The notes under the pieces were generated by a model. That model did no database searches. It was not told where the DNA came from and saw only the letters and a program-made list of their open reading frames with translations. Below are positions 44,334 through 54,449 of a stretch of 55,250 nt of DNA, piece after piece. The DNA comes from Gammaproteobacteria bacterium (GTDB lineage: Bacteria; Pseudomonadota; Gammaproteobacteria; Xanthomonadales; SZUA-36), in assembly GCA_030428105.1 (NCBI GenBank), contig JAUIBE010000016.1, positions 1-55,250 of the forward strand, given 5' to 3'. Within the stretch, counting starts at the first letter, position 1; each line of letters opens with the position of its first letter. A program made the position numbers and the translations under genes.

Positions 44334-45509
44334 ATGACAGACGTATTCATTGTCGGCGCCAAGCGCACCCCCATCGGCTCATTCCAGGGCCAATTTGCCC
44401 CGCTCTCCGCCGTGCAGTTGGGCGCCGAGGCCATCAAGGCCGCGGTGGAAAACGCCGGCGTGGATGCCGGCGATATCAGCGAAACCGTGATGGGTTGCGT
44501 ATTGCCCGCAGGCCTTGGCCAGGCCCCTGCCCGCCAGGCGGCTATCGCGGCCGGCATTCCGCTGGCTGCTGGCTCGATGACCATTAACAAGGTCTGCGGC
44601 TCGGGCCTGAAAGCGGTCATGCTGGCGCACGACGCCATCAAGGCCGACAGCGCTTCCGTGGTGGTCGCCGGCGGCATGGAATCCATGACCAACGCTCCCT
44701 ACCTGCTGCCCAAGGCGCGCGGTGGCATGCGCATGGGTCACGGCGAAGTCATCGACCACATGTTCTGGGACGGCCTGCAAAGCCCCTACGACAACCAGAT
44801 GATGGGTATTTTCGGCGAGATGTGCGCCGACAAGTACAACTTCTCTCGCGAGGAAATGGACGCCTTCGCCACCGCCTCGGTGGAACGTGCCCAGCGCGCC
44901 GTGGCCGACGGCGATTTCGAAGATGAGATCGCGCCCGTGACGGTGGCCTCCCGCAAAGGCGAAGCCACCTTCAACGCCGACGAAGAACCGCCGCGCTGTG
45001 ATATTTCGCGAATTCCCAGCCTGCGCCCGGCATTCAAGAAGGATGGCTCGGTGACAGCCGCCCAGGCCTCCAAGATTTCCGACGGCGCGGCCGCCGTGGT
45101 GGTGGCCAGTGGCGCCGAGGCAGAACGCCTGGGACTGACGAAAATGGCGCGCATCGTTGCCCACGCCACCCACTCCCAGGAACCCGAATGGTTTACCACC
45201 GCGCCTTCAACCGCGGTGGCCGATGTCATCAAGAAGGCGGGCTGGAACAAGGATGATGTCGACCTGTTCGAAATCAACGAGGCCTTTGCCTCCGTGACCA
45301 TGGCCGCCATGCGTGACAACGACCTCGACCACGACAAGGTGAACGTCAACGGCGGCGCCTGCGCGCTGGGCCACCCCATCGGCGCATCCGGCGCGCGTTT
45401 GCTGGTCACCCTGGTGTATGCGCTGCAGCACCGCGGCCTCAAGCGCGGCGTGGCCTCACTGTGCCTGGGCGGCGGCGAGGCCGTGGCCATCGCCATCGAG
45501 CTGGTTTAA
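44334..45509 (+). CDS. Acetyl-CoA acetyltransferase (thiolase)
   Basis: A 391-residue thiolase with the nucleophilic Cys88 in NKVCGSG, NEAFA, the catalytic His in GHPIGASGAR and the general-base Cys in CLGGGEA. It cleaves acetoacetyl-CoA (or 2-methylacetoacetyl-CoA, in isoleucine breakdown) to two acyl-CoAs. Its place in a leucine/isoleucine operon supports a catabolic role over fatty-acid synthesis. The next gene starts nine bases after its stop. The substrate preference cannot be read from sequence. Confidence 0.92.
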   Translation: MTDVFIVGAKRTPIGSFQGQFAPLSAVQLGAEAIKAAVENAGVDAGDISETVMGCVLPAGLGQAPARQAAIAAGIPLAAGSMTINKVCGSGLKAVMLAHDAIKADSASVVVAGGMESMTNAPYLLPKARGGMRMGHGEVIDHMFWDGLQSPYDNQMMGIFGEMCADKYNFSREEMDAFATASVERAQRAVADGDFEDEIAPVTVASRKGEATFNADEEPPRCDISRIPSLRPAFKKDGSVTAAQASKISDGAAAVVVASGAEAERLGLTKMARIVAHATHSQEPEWFTTAPSTAVADVIKKAGWNKDDVDLFEINEAFASVTMAAMRDNDLDHDKVNVNGGACALGHPIGASGARLLVTLVYALQHRGLKRGVASLCLGGGEAVAIAIELV

Positions 45510-45518
45510 GCACAGCCC

Positions 45519-47126
45519 ATGGGAATGATTGAAAGCCAACTCGACGCTGGCTCGCCGGAGTTCAAAGCCAGCTCGAAAAACATGAAAGCGCTTGTTGAAG
45601 ACCTCAACAAGCAGCTCGCCATCGCCCGCTCGGGTGGCGGCGAGAAAGCCCGCTCGCGGCACCTGGGCCGCGGCAAGTTGTTGCCGCGCGAACGCATTGC
45701 CGCCCTGCTCGACCGCGACTCGCCGTTCCTGGAACTGTCGCCGATGGCGGCCCATAACCTGTACGACGGCGCAGCGCCGTGCGCCGGGATCATTGCCGGC
45801 GTGGGCCACATTCACGGCCAGGAAGTGATGGTGGTGGCCAACGACCCGACCGTCAAAGGCGGCACCTACTTCCCGATGACCATCAAGAAGCACCTTCGTG
45901 CGCAGGAAGTTGCCGAGGAAAACCACCTGCCGTGCGTTTACCTGGTCGATTCCGGTGGCGCCTTCCTGCCGATGCAGGACGAGGTGTTCCCCGACCGCGA
46001 TCACTTCGGACGCATTTTCTACAACCAGGCGCGGCTTTCTGCCAAGAACATCCCCCAAGTCGCGGTGGTGATGGGTTCGTGCACTGCAGGCGGCGCCTAC
46101 GTGCCGGCGATGTGCGATGAATCGATCATCGTCAAGGAACAGGGCACCATTTTCCTGGGCGGCCCGCCGCTGGTGAAAGCCGCCACCGGCGAAGTGGTGG
46201 ATGCCGAAACCCTGGGCGGCGCCAAGGTGCACAGCACCAAGTCGGGCGTCACCGACCACATGGCGGAAAACGATTCCGACGCCCTGCAGGTCGCCCGCGA
46301 GGTGTTCCAACACCTCAATCGCAAGAAGCCCGATGAACTGGCCCGCCAGAAACCGCGGGCGCCGCGCTACGCCGCCGATGAACTTTACGGCGTCATCCCG
46401 GTGGATAAACGCTACCCCTTTGATGTGCGCGAGGTGATTGCCCGCGTCGTCGATGGCAGCGACTTCCACGAATTCAAGGCGCGCTACGGCAAGACCCTGG
46501 TGTGCGGCTTCGCCCACATCGACGGCTACCCGGTGGGTATCGTCGCCAACAACGGCATCCTGTTCTCGGAATCCGCACTGAAGGGTGCGCATTTCATCGA
46601 ATTGTGCAACCAGCGCAACATCCCGCTGGTGTTCCTGCAGAACATCACCGGCTTCATGGTGGGCAAGCAGTACGAACATGGCGGCATTGCCAAGGACGGG
46701 GCCAAGATGGTCACCGCGGTGGCGTCCAGCCATGTGCCGAAATTTACCGTGGTGATTGGCGGTTCCTTTGGCGCCGGCAACTACGCCATGTGTGGCCGTG
46801 CCTACCAGCCCCGCTTCATGTGGATGTGGCCCAACGCGCGCATCTCGGTGATGGGCGGCGAGCAGGCGGCCTCGGTACTGGCCACGGTCAAGAAAGACGG
46901 CCTCGAGGCACAAGGCCAGACCATGACCGAAAAGCAGGAAAAAGAATTCAAGCAGCCCATCCTCGACATGTACGAGGCGGAGGGGCACCCCTACCACGCC
47001 ACATCGCGGTTGTGGGATGACGGCATCATCGACCCGGCCGACACCCGCAAGGTGCTGGCCCAGGGCCTGTCGATCGCCTGCAACGCCCCCATCAAGCGCG
47101 GACGCTTCGGCGTCTTCCGCATGTAA
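45519..47126 (+). CDS. liuB: 3-methylcrotonyl-CoA carboxylase, beta (carboxyltransferase) subunit
   Basis: A 535-residue biotin-dependent carboxyltransferase. [50 protein letters not shown] and the C-terminal [17 protein letters not shown]...[11 protein letters not shown] are the conserved MCC-beta segments. This half transfers CO2 from biotin to 3-methylcrotonyl-CoA. The partner alpha subunit (biotin carboxylase plus biotin carrier) is not adjacent and not in the window, which is unusual. The hydratase follows seven bases later. Confidence 0.94.
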   Translation: MGMIESQLDAGSPEFKASSKNMKALVEDLNKQLAIARSGGGEKARSRHLGRGKLLPRERIAALLDRDSPFLELSPMAAHNLYDGAAPCAGIIAGVGHIHGQEVMVVANDPTVKGGTYFPMTIKKHLRAQEVAEENHLPCVYLVDSGGAFLPMQDEVFPDRDHFGRIFYNQARLSAKNIPQVAVVMGSCTAGGAYVPAMCDESIIVKEQGTIFLGGPPLVKAATGEVVDAETLGGAKVHSTKSGVTDHMAENDSDALQVAREVFQHLNRKKPDELARQKPRAPRYAADELYGVIPVDKRYPFDVREVIARVVDGSDFHEFKARYGKTLVCGFAHIDGYPVGIVANNGILFSESALKGAHFIELCNQRNIPLVFLQNITGFMVGKQYEHGGIAKDGAKMVTAVASSHVPKFTVVIGGSFGAGNYAMCGRAYQPRFMWMWPNARISVMGGEQAASVLATVKKDGLEAQGQTMTEKQEKEFKQPILDMYEAEGHPYHATSRLWDDGIIDPADTRKVLAQGLSIACNAPIKRGRFGVFRM

Positions 47127-47132
47127 CTGCCC

Positions 47133-47939
47133 ATGACGGAACCCCAACCCCAATTGCTGGTTGAACGGCGTGGCGAAGTGTTGTGGCTGACGCTTAACCG
47201 CCCGGAAATTCATAACGCCTTCGGTGACCAACTTATCGCCGAACTTACCGAGGCGCTGGACAACGCGGCTGAAGACGATGCCGTGCGCGCCATCGTCATC
47301 ACCGGAGCGGGCAAGACTTTTTCCGCCGGCGCCGATCTCAACTGGATGCGCGGCATGGCCGCAGCCAGCGAGGATGAAAACCGCGAGGATGCCCTGCGCC
47401 TGGCGCGCCTGCTGCGTAACCTGAATTTCCACCCGAAACCCACCATCGCCCGCGTTAACGGCGCTGCTTTTGGGGGTGGCCTGGGGCTGATTGCCTGCTG
47501 CGATATCGTCATCTCGGTCGAGGATGCCGTGTTTGCGCTTACCGAGGTGCGCCTCGGGCTGGTGCCGGCGGTGATCTCCCCCTACGTCATTCGCCGTATC
47601 GGCGAGCGCCAGGCGCGAAGGTTTTTCCTCACTGCCGAACGCTTCAACGCCACCCGCGCCATGCGCATTGGCCTGGTGCGCGAACTGGCCAGCCACGACA
47701 GCCTCGATGAAATGGTCGCCCAGCAACTGCGCTGGCTGGCCCAGGGCGGCCCGCGCGCAGTATCCGAGGCCAAGGCGCTGATCTTCCAGGTCACCGGCCT
47801 GGATGTGGCTGCGCAGGAAAAACTCGACCTCCACACCGCCAACCTGATTGCCCGCCTGCGGGTGTCAGAAGAGGGCCAGGAAGGCCTCAACGCCTTCCTC
47901 GAGAAACGTAAACCCGGCTGGGACCCGGACAGCCGCTGA
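47133..47939 (+). CDS. liuC: Methylglutaconyl-CoA hydratase (enoyl-CoA hydratase family)
   Basis: A 268-residue crotonase-fold enzyme. LNRPEIHNAFGDQLIAEL, then AGADLNWMRGMAAAS (oxyanion hole) and FGGGLGLIACCDIVISVEDAVFALTEVRLGLVPAVISPYV, with the catalytic Glu in the latter stretch, match the AUH/LiuC group. It hydrates 3-methylglutaconyl-CoA to HMG-CoA. The start (ATG 47133) is six bases after the carboxylase stop. The next enzyme in leucine breakdown, HMG-CoA lyase, is absent from this operon. Confidence 0.88.
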   Translation: MTEPQPQLLVERRGEVLWLTLNRPEIHNAFGDQLIAELTEALDNAAEDDAVRAIVITGAGKTFSAGADLNWMRGMAAASEDENREDALRLARLLRNLNFHPKPTIARVNGAAFGGGLGLIACCDIVISVEDAVFALTEVRLGLVPAVISPYVIRRIGERQARRFFLTAERFNATRAMRIGLVRELASHDSLDEMVAQQLRWLAQGGPRAVSEAKALIFQVTGLDVAAQEKLDLHTANLIARLRVSEEGQEGLNAFLEKRKPGWDPDSR

Positions 47940-47998
47940 AGGCGCGGTTGGCCGTGGCAACACCTCTTTCGTTTGAAACGGATTCCTAGGAGTACTGC

Positions 47999-48760
47999 AT
48001 GAAACTCAACCAAGTCAAAGCTGCGATCACCGGCGGCGCGTCCGGCCTGGGGCTGGCCACGGCCCGCTATATCAAGAGCCAGGGCGGCGCCGTCTCCCTG
48101 CTGGATATCAACGACCAGGCCGGCAATGCAGCCGCAGAAGAACTGGGTGTTACTTACATTCGCACCGATGTCACTTCCGAGTCCGGCGTCCAGGAAGCCC
48201 TGGCCCAGGCCAGCGAGGCCATGGGCGGGCTGAACACCGCTGTCAGTTGCGCCGGCATTCTCGGCGCATCGCGGGTACTCGGCCGCGAGGGACCGATGCC
48301 GCTGGACTTCTTCTCCACCGTCATCAATGTAAACCTGGTGGGAACCTTCAACGTGGCCAAGGCAGCCGCCGCGCTGATGGAAGGCAACGAAGAAGGCGCC
48401 GATGGTGAGCGCGGCGTGATTATCAATACCGCCTCGGTCGCCGCCTACGAGGGCCAGATCGGCCAGGCGGCATACAGCGCCTCGAAAGGCGGCGTGGTGG
48501 GCATGACCCTGCCGGTCGCCCGCGAACTGTCGCGCTGCGGCATTCGCATGATGACCATCGCGCCGGGCATTTTCTGGACCCCGATGGTGGACGACATGCC
48601 AGAAGCGGTGCAGGAGTCGCTGGCGGCCACCATTCCGTACCCCAAGCGCCTGGGCCAGCCCGAGGAATTTGCCCACCTGGCTGCCCACATCATTGAAAAC
48701 GTGTACCTTAATGGCAATACCATTCGGCTGGATGGCGCGACCCGCCTGGCGCCGAAGTAG
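47999..48760 (+). CDS. Short-chain dehydrogenase, HSD10-like 3-hydroxyacyl-CoA dehydrogenase
   Basis: A 253-residue SDR. TGGASGLG binds the nucleotide, SCAGI follows, and the catalytic Ser...YSASK triad is near residues 145-165. AAYEGQIGQAAYSASKGGVVGMTLPVAREL and GIRMMTIAPGIFWTPM are close to mammalian HSD10, which oxidises 3-hydroxy-2-methylbutyryl-CoA in isoleucine breakdown. In this operon that role would let one gene cluster serve leucine and isoleucine. ATG 47999 follows TAGGAG. Confidence 0.88.
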   Translation: MKLNQVKAAITGGASGLGLATARYIKSQGGAVSLLDINDQAGNAAAEELGVTYIRTDVTSESGVQEALAQASEAMGGLNTAVSCAGILGASRVLGREGPMPLDFFSTVINVNLVGTFNVAKAAAALMEGNEEGADGERGVIINTASVAAYEGQIGQAAYSASKGGVVGMTLPVARELSRCGIRMMTIAPGIFWTPMVDDMPEAVQESLAATIPYPKRLGQPEEFAHLAAHIIENVYLNGNTIRLDGATRLAPK

Positions 48761-48775
48761 AGAGCAGGGAGATTG

Positions 48776-49183
48776 ATGGAGACTTTTGCGGAAGTACGCA
48801 ACCATGTGATGGAGTCGTTCCAACTCGGGATCGACGAGCCTTTTATCCTGAGTTTCGACTACCCGGTTGGCGACAACGGGCGCAAGCAGGGCGTGTTCCT
48901 GGCCGAGTTGAAAAACAACGACGGCCGCCGCGTGCTGCGGGTGGAAACCCCCGTGGTGCCGTTGTCGGATGTGGGCGCCGAAAAGTGCCTGCGCATTAAC
49001 CTGACCCTTCGGGTTGGCTACCTGGCCGTCGGCGACCTCGATGGCGTACCGTACATCAAGTTGTGCGAGAACCTGCCCTACGCCTTCCTCGAAGGCAAGG
49101 AACTCGACTACGCCGTGACCCACGTGGCGGAACTGGCAGACCAGATTGAACAGATGCTGCAACCGGCATCTGACGTCACCTAG
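48776..49183 (+). CDS. Small hypothetical protein
   Basis: A 135-residue cytosolic protein from ATG 48776 (AGGGAG upstream; a TTG three bases earlier is the only alternative). The order is helix, then strands (PFILSFDYPV, VFLAELKNNDGRRVLRVETPVVPL, YLAVGDLDGVPYIKLCENLPYAFL), then a final helix ending IEQMLQPASDVT. This is the layout of YbjN/CesT-type chaperone folds, but I cannot confirm membership. It follows the SDR gene by 15 bases, so it is probably co-transcribed. A GC-rich hairpin follows. Confidence 0.65.
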   Translation: METFAEVRNHVMESFQLGIDEPFILSFDYPVGDNGRKQGVFLAELKNNDGRRVLRVETPVVPLSDVGAEKCLRINLTLRVGYLAVGDLDGVPYIKLCENLPYAFLEGKELDYAVTHVAELADQIEQMLQPASDVT

Positions 49184-49195
49184 TCCCGAAAGCGC

Positions 49196-49217
49196 TGGCC
49201 GGGCCCCGGCCCGGCCA
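49196..49217 (+). terminator. Probable terminator hairpin
   Basis: TGGCCGGG pairs with CCCGGCCA around a GC-rich loop (49196-49203 with 49210-49217), followed by CCCCTTTCTTC. The T run is short, so efficiency is uncertain. It would end the liu-type transcript before the mscS gene. Confidence 0.5.
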
Positions 49218-49261
49218 CCCCTTTCTTCAAACCGAACATCCAGATACGAAGGAGTTTCTAC

Positions 49262-50095
49262 GTGCTAGAAGACATCAAGAATTTTTTGACCTCCGACGAA
49301 TTCATCCCGATGCTCACCGAGTGGGGCCTCAAGCTGGTGCTGGCGCTGGTGATCTTCATCATCGGCCGCTGGGTGGCCAAGATCATCACCAAGGCGTTCC
49401 GGCGGGCGATCCACCGCGAATCCATCGATGACACCCTCGAGGATTTCCTGGGGAACATTCTCTACGCCATCCTCATGGTGGCGGTCATTCTCGCCGCCGT
49501 CGATACCCTGGGCGTCAACATCACCTCGCTGCTGGCGATTGTCGGCGCGGCCGGCCTGGCCATTGGCCTGGCCCTGAAAGACTCACTGGGCAACTTTGCC
49601 GCGGGCGTGATGCTGATCATTTTCCGGCCATTTACCAAGGGCGATTTCGTCGAAGTGGCCGGCACTTCCGGTTCGGTGGTTGAGGTGCGTATTTTCAATA
49701 CCATCCTCACCACTCCTGACAACAAGCAGATCACCCTGCCCAACGCACTGATCACGGCCGACCCGATTACCAATTACTCGGCCCTCGACCAGCGCCGCGT
49801 GGACCTGGTCATCGGCGTGGGTTACGACGACGACCTCAAGGTAGCCCGCGAGGTGCTGACGCGCATCTGCGCGCAGCATGACAAGGTACTCGATGAGCCG
49901 GCCACCCAGGTTTGGGTTTCAGAGCTGGGCGACAGCTCGGTGAACTTCAACGTTCGCCCGTGGGTGAAGACGCCCGATTACTGGGGCGTTTACGGCGACC
50001 TGCTGGAAACCGCCAAGGTGGAACTGGAAGCCGCTGGCTGCAGCATCCCCTACCCGCAGAGCGATGTGCACCTGCACAAGGTCGAAGCTTCATAG
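49262..50095 (+). CDS. mscS: Small-conductance mechanosensitive channel (MscS family)
   Basis: A 277-residue channel starting at GTG 49262 (AAGGAGT upstream). Membrane helices at about 22-40, 60-85 and 90-120. The pore helix is ALKDSLGNFAAGVMLIIFRPFTKGDFVEV, as in MscS, and the beta domain then carries TLPNALI and NYSALDQRRVDLVIGVGYDDD. It opens under membrane tension to release solutes on osmotic down-shock. The gene stands alone after the terminator-like hairpin. Confidence 0.94.
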   Translation: MLEDIKNFLTSDEFIPMLTEWGLKLVLALVIFIIGRWVAKIITKAFRRAIHRESIDDTLEDFLGNILYAILMVAVILAAVDTLGVNITSLLAIVGAAGLAIGLALKDSLGNFAAGVMLIIFRPFTKGDFVEVAGTSGSVVEVRIFNTILTTPDNKQITLPNALITADPITNYSALDQRRVDLVIGVGYDDDLKVAREVLTRICAQHDKVLDEPATQVWVSELGDSSVNFNVRPWVKTPDYWGVYGDLLETAKVELEAAGCSIPYPQSDVHLHKVEAS

Positions 50096-50110
50096 GCAGC
50101 CGCCGCTCCC

Positions 50111-50135
50111 GTAGGAGCGGCCTTTAGACCGCGAC
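50111..50135. repeat. REP-type palindrome
   Basis: GTAGGAGCGGCCTTTAGACCGCGAC, a full copy of the repeat with the GGTC/GACC variant arm. It lies in the short gap after mscS. Confidence 0.68.
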
Positions 50136-50216
50136 CCGGGCGTAATCGCCCAAAAACAGACCACCGGTCTATACTGGGGGAGTACGTCTCGTCCGCAAAA
50201 TAATAAGGATGTTGCC

Positions 50217-50621
50217 ATGAACGCAAGATTTATTGTCTCTGTTGTGGTCCTCTTCGTGCTTTCCATGGGCCTGGGCTTCCTGATTCACGCCACGCTGCTC
50301 AGCGACCACTACGCCCAGCTGCCTAACCTGTACCGCTCGATGGAAGACTCCGAGCAGTACTTCGGCTACATGATCGCCGGCCATGTCCTGATTGCCATCG
50401 GCCTGACCTGGATTTATCGCATGGGGCACGAGGCCGGTAAGTCCTGGCTCGCCCAGGGCGCGCGATTCGGCGTGGCGGTGGCGCTTCTCACTACCATTCC
50501 CATGTACCTGATTTACTACGCGGTACAGAACGCGCCCCAGGAACTGATGATCGGCCAGATCATGTACGACACCCCGGCGATGATCGTGCTGGGCATCGTC
50601 ACCGCGTTCATCAACAAGTAG
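50217..50621 (+). CDS. Small four-helix membrane protein
   Basis: A 134-residue protein with helices at about 5-25, 47-66, 81-101 and 113-131. It is preceded by AAGGATG (bases 50207-50213) before ATG 50217. No family is named here with confidence, although DUF1761-type small membrane proteins have a similar layout. It lies 10 bases ahead of the SBP56-like gene, which may be co-transcribed. Confidence 0.68.
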   Translation: MNARFIVSVVVLFVLSMGLGFLIHATLLSDHYAQLPNLYRSMEDSEQYFGYMIAGHVLIAIGLTWIYRMGHEAGKSWLAQGARFGVAVALLTTIPMYLIYYAVQNAPQELMIGQIMYDTPAMIVLGIVTAFINK

Positions 50622-50631
50622 CGGATTTCTG

Positions 50632-51831
50632 TTGGCAGGTCGCCTTTCGACCCTGTTTGGCCTCTGCCTGGCCTGTGCATCCGTGGGCGCGCAGGCCAGC
50701 CCGGATTCCCTGTTGATTGCCTGGCTGAAGGACAACGACGCCGAGGACCCGGCCTTCCTGGCCACCATCGATGCCGACCCCAACTCGCAAACCTATGGCC
50801 GCCTGCTCACCACCGCACCGGCCAGCATGGCGCTGCAGGACGCCCACCACATACCGCACCAGTTGCCCAACAGCGGCCAGATCGTGGCCAATGCATTCCG
50901 CGATGGGCAAAGTTTTTTCTTTGACGTCGAATCACCCATCCTGCCTACCCTGACCGGCCAGTTCGAGCGCGTCGAGGGCTACAGTTTTCCACACAGCTTC
51001 GCAGCGCTGGAAAATGGCAATTTCCTGGCCACTTTCCAAACCAGCGGTGAAAACACCGACCAGGCAGGCGGGCTGGTTGAACTGACGATCGAAGGCGAAG
51101 CCATCCGACACGCCTCGGCGGCCAGCCCTTCGGTCACCGATTTTGTCCGCCCCTACAGCCTGGAAGTGTTTGCCGATATCGACCGGGTGGTTTCCACCAG
51201 CACCGACATGTGGCGCACCCGGGCAACGCAGGAAGTCCAGCTTTGGCGGCTGTCCGACCTCAGCCTGCTGCGCACCGTGGCTCTTCCCGGCGGCGAGCGG
51301 CGCAATGTCGAGCAAATCCCCCTGGAGGTTCGGCCGGTTGATGATGGCGCATCGGCCTACGTGGTGACCTGGAACTGCGGCCTTTACCACCTCACCGGGC
51401 TGCGCGCGGGCAATATCAACGCACGACTGGTGTGGGATTTCGGGGCTTCGGGCTGCGCCATCCCGGTGCGGGTTGGCGATCACTGGATACAGGCAGTTGG
51501 CGAATCACACCAGTTGGTTGTTCTCGATATCAGCGACCCGGCCTCGCCCCAACTGGCCACCGTGCTGCAGTTTCCCGGCGGTTTCCAGCCTCACTGGATT
51601 GCCGCAGAGCCAGGCGGCGACCGGATCGTGGTGACTGGTTACCAGGCATTCTCAGACCGGATTGTGCTGGTGCGCTTCGATGCCGCCAACGAGGATATCT
51701 CGCTGGTTTCCGGCTTTGGTGACCTGCAAGGCGAGGTTCCCGGCTTTTCCACCGGCCGCACCATTTGGCCGCATGGCAAGACTGGCACGGCCACGGCGCA
51801 TGGCGTGGTGTTCTGGCCGGCTGGCGGTTAA
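50632..51831 (+). CDS. Secreted SBP56 / methanethiol-oxidase-like protein
   Basis: A 399-residue exported protein, TTG start (weak binding site) and signal peptide about 1-22. It resembles the selenium-binding-protein 56 family (methanethiol oxidase): AFLATIDADPNSQTYGRLL, VQLWRLSDLSLLRTVALPGGE, VLDISDPASPQL. Copper-ligand positions reported for the family have matches: His72-His73 in DAHH, His121 in PHSF and His381 in WPHG. It is a divergent, shorter, signal-peptide-bearing form. Methanethiol oxidase yields formaldehyde, sulfide and peroxide. The two genes after it dispose of formaldehyde, supporting this reading; it stays an inference. Confidence 0.68.
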   Translation: MAGRLSTLFGLCLACASVGAQASPDSLLIAWLKDNDAEDPAFLATIDADPNSQTYGRLLTTAPASMALQDAHHIPHQLPNSGQIVANAFRDGQSFFFDVESPILPTLTGQFERVEGYSFPHSFAALENGNFLATFQTSGENTDQAGGLVELTIEGEAIRHASAASPSVTDFVRPYSLEVFADIDRVVSTSTDMWRTRATQEVQLWRLSDLSLLRTVALPGGERRNVEQIPLEVRPVDDGASAYVVTWNCGLYHLTGLRAGNINARLVWDFGASGCAIPVRVGDHWIQAVGESHQLVVLDISDPASPQLATVLQFPGGFQPHWIAAEPGGDRIVVTGYQAFSDRIVLVRFDAANEDISLVSGFGDLQGEVPGFSTGRTIWPHGKTGTATAHGVVFWPAGG

Positions 51832-51877
51832 CCATGTGGCCGTTTCGCAGCTTGGCCGGCAGGAAAAATTGGTATGA

Positions 51878-53053
<1,176 letters not shown>

Positions 53054-53887
53054 ATGGAAACCATCAGCACCAACCGCAGTTTCGACGGCTCGCTGGTCCG
53101 CGCCACGCACGCCTCCGAGGCGTGCGTCTGCGACATGACCTTTGCCATTTACCTTCCGCCACAGGCTGAAGACGGCCCGGTGCCGGTGCTTTACTGGCTT
53201 TCGGGGCTGACCTGCACGGATGAAAACTTCATGCAGAAAGCCGGCGCGCAGCGCGTTGCGGCCGAATTGGGCATCGCCATCGTTGCTCCGGACACCAGCC
53301 CGCGTGGCACTGACCTGCCGGGCGAGCACGAGAGCTATGACCTGGGCTCGGGCGCAGGTTTCTACGTCAACGCCACGCAGGAACCGTGGTCGGCGCATTA
53401 CCGCATGTACGACTATGTCACCAGGGAATTGCCCGCGCTGGTGGAGGCGCAATTTCCGGTCTCCGATGTGCGTGGCGTTAGCGGCCACTCCATGGGCGGC
53501 CACGGCGCGCTGATCTGTCACCTCAAGAACCCCGGCATGTACCGCTCAGTTTCAGCCTTCGCGCCGATCTGTCACCCGTCGGAGTGCCAATGGGGCCGCA
53601 AGGCGTTCGCCACCTACCTGGGTGAGTCCCGGGATAACTGGGCTGAATGGGACGCAGCGCTGTTGATTGGCGACGCCAAGAGCAAGATCCCGCTGCTGAT
53701 CGACCAGGGCAGCGACGACGAGTTCCTCAGCGATCAACTCAAGCCCGGCGCGCTGGAACAGGCTGCAATCTGTAGCCACTACCCGCTGGAGCTGCGCTAC
53801 CAGGAAGGTTACGACCACAGCTACTTCTTTATTGCCAGCTTTATCGAGGACCACCTGCGGCATCATGCCCGGGGGATGGGGTTGTAG
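53054..53887 (+). CDS. fghA: S-formylglutathione hydrolase
   Basis: A 277-residue esterase of the D-type esterase family. [22 protein letters not shown], then [11 protein letters not shown] with the catalytic Ser, then Asp and the C-terminal His in [15 protein letters not shown]. It hydrolyses S-formylglutathione to formate and glutathione, completing detoxification begun by the gene before it. The ATG follows the stop of adhC with no gap. REP copies lie immediately downstream. Confidence 0.96.
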   Translation: METISTNRSFDGSLVRATHASEACVCDMTFAIYLPPQAEDGPVPVLYWLSGLTCTDENFMQKAGAQRVAAELGIAIVAPDTSPRGTDLPGEHESYDLGSGAGFYVNATQEPWSAHYRMYDYVTRELPALVEAQFPVSDVRGVSGHSMGGHGALICHLKNPGMYRSVSAFAPICHPSECQWGRKAFATYLGESRDNWAEWDAALLIGDAKSKIPLLIDQGSDDEFLSDQLKPGALEQAAICSHYPLELRYQEGYDHSYFFIASFIEDHLRHHARGMGL

Positions 53888-53901
53888 GGCGTTCGCGCGT
53901 T

Positions 53902-53996
53902 TCGCGGCGAGGGCGCCGCTCCTACACCCACCTATCGCGGCGGGGCGCCGCTCCTGCATTCACGACTTGCGTGTAGGAGCGGCGCCCTCGCCGCGA
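53902..53996. repeat. Cluster of three REP palindromes
   Basis: Three copies of the TGTAGGAGCGGCGCCCTCGCCGCGA type: two on the minus strand (53902-53926, and 53935-53958 with one base changed and one deleted), then one on the plus strand (53972-53996). Together they make a large inverted structure between the convergent fghA and ATL genes, ready to stop both transcripts. Confidence 0.75.
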
Positions 53997-54003
53997 TGCG
54001 TTT

Positions 54004-54390
54004 TTACACCTCTTCACCCCACAACAAACGATCCACCACCCCTTCATAACCATACCGCTGCAAGTCAATCTTGCCATTGAGGAACACCACGCCCTCTTCC
54101 TCCAGCCGTTCTTTCTGCATCCGGTAGCCGGCGCTGTCCTCGGGAATCGATATCCGGCCCTGGGCGTTGATCACCCGGTGCCAGGGAATTTTGAGTTTTC
54201 GCGGCGCCAGGCGCATGGCCTGGCTCACCCGCCGCGCACCGCTGGGCCGGCCCGCCAGCCGGGCCACATCGCCGTAGGTCAGCACGTGGCCGGCAGGTAT
54301 GCCACACACCACTTTCCAGACATTCTTCACGAAGTCCTTGGAATCCTGTTCAGTTTCGGCCGAAGGCAGTCTGTTGGGGGTGTCTTCCAT
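54004..54390 (-). CDS. Alkyltransferase-like DNA-binding protein (ATL)
   Basis: A 128-residue protein of the O6-alkylguanine methyltransferase C-terminal fold. YGDVARLAGRPSGARRVSQAM is the helix-turn-helix, with the arginine finger. The reactive Cys is replaced: KIPWHRVINAQG has Trp70 where the active enzymes have Cys (PCHR). ATLs bind O6-alkylguanine and hand the lesion to nucleotide excision repair. A residue run ahead of the fold (about 1-18) is acidic. It is convergent with fghA and divergent from the PNPOx-fold gene. Confidence 0.88.
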   Translation of the reverse strand: MEDTPNRLPSAETEQDSKDFVKNVWKVVCGIPAGHVLTYGDVARLAGRPSGARRVSQAMRLAPRKLKIPWHRVINAQGRISIPEDSAGYRMQKERLEEEGVVFLNGKIDLQRYGYEGVVDRLLWGEEV

Positions 54391-54449
54391 GCGCCAACGG
54401 TATCATCGGCAGATAAACTTGCAATAAGCAACCAGAGGCGCGGGCAACC

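Noticed and set aside
45456-47834. 792-codon open frame on the minus strand, opposite liuB and liuC
   Set aside because: It is the antisense shadow of two well-supported genes in high-GC DNA; no ribosome-binding site and His/Gly-rich composition typical of antisense reading.
47582-49162. 526-codon minus-strand frame opposite liuC, the SDR and the next gene
   Set aside because: Spans three supported plus-strand genes; a shadow.
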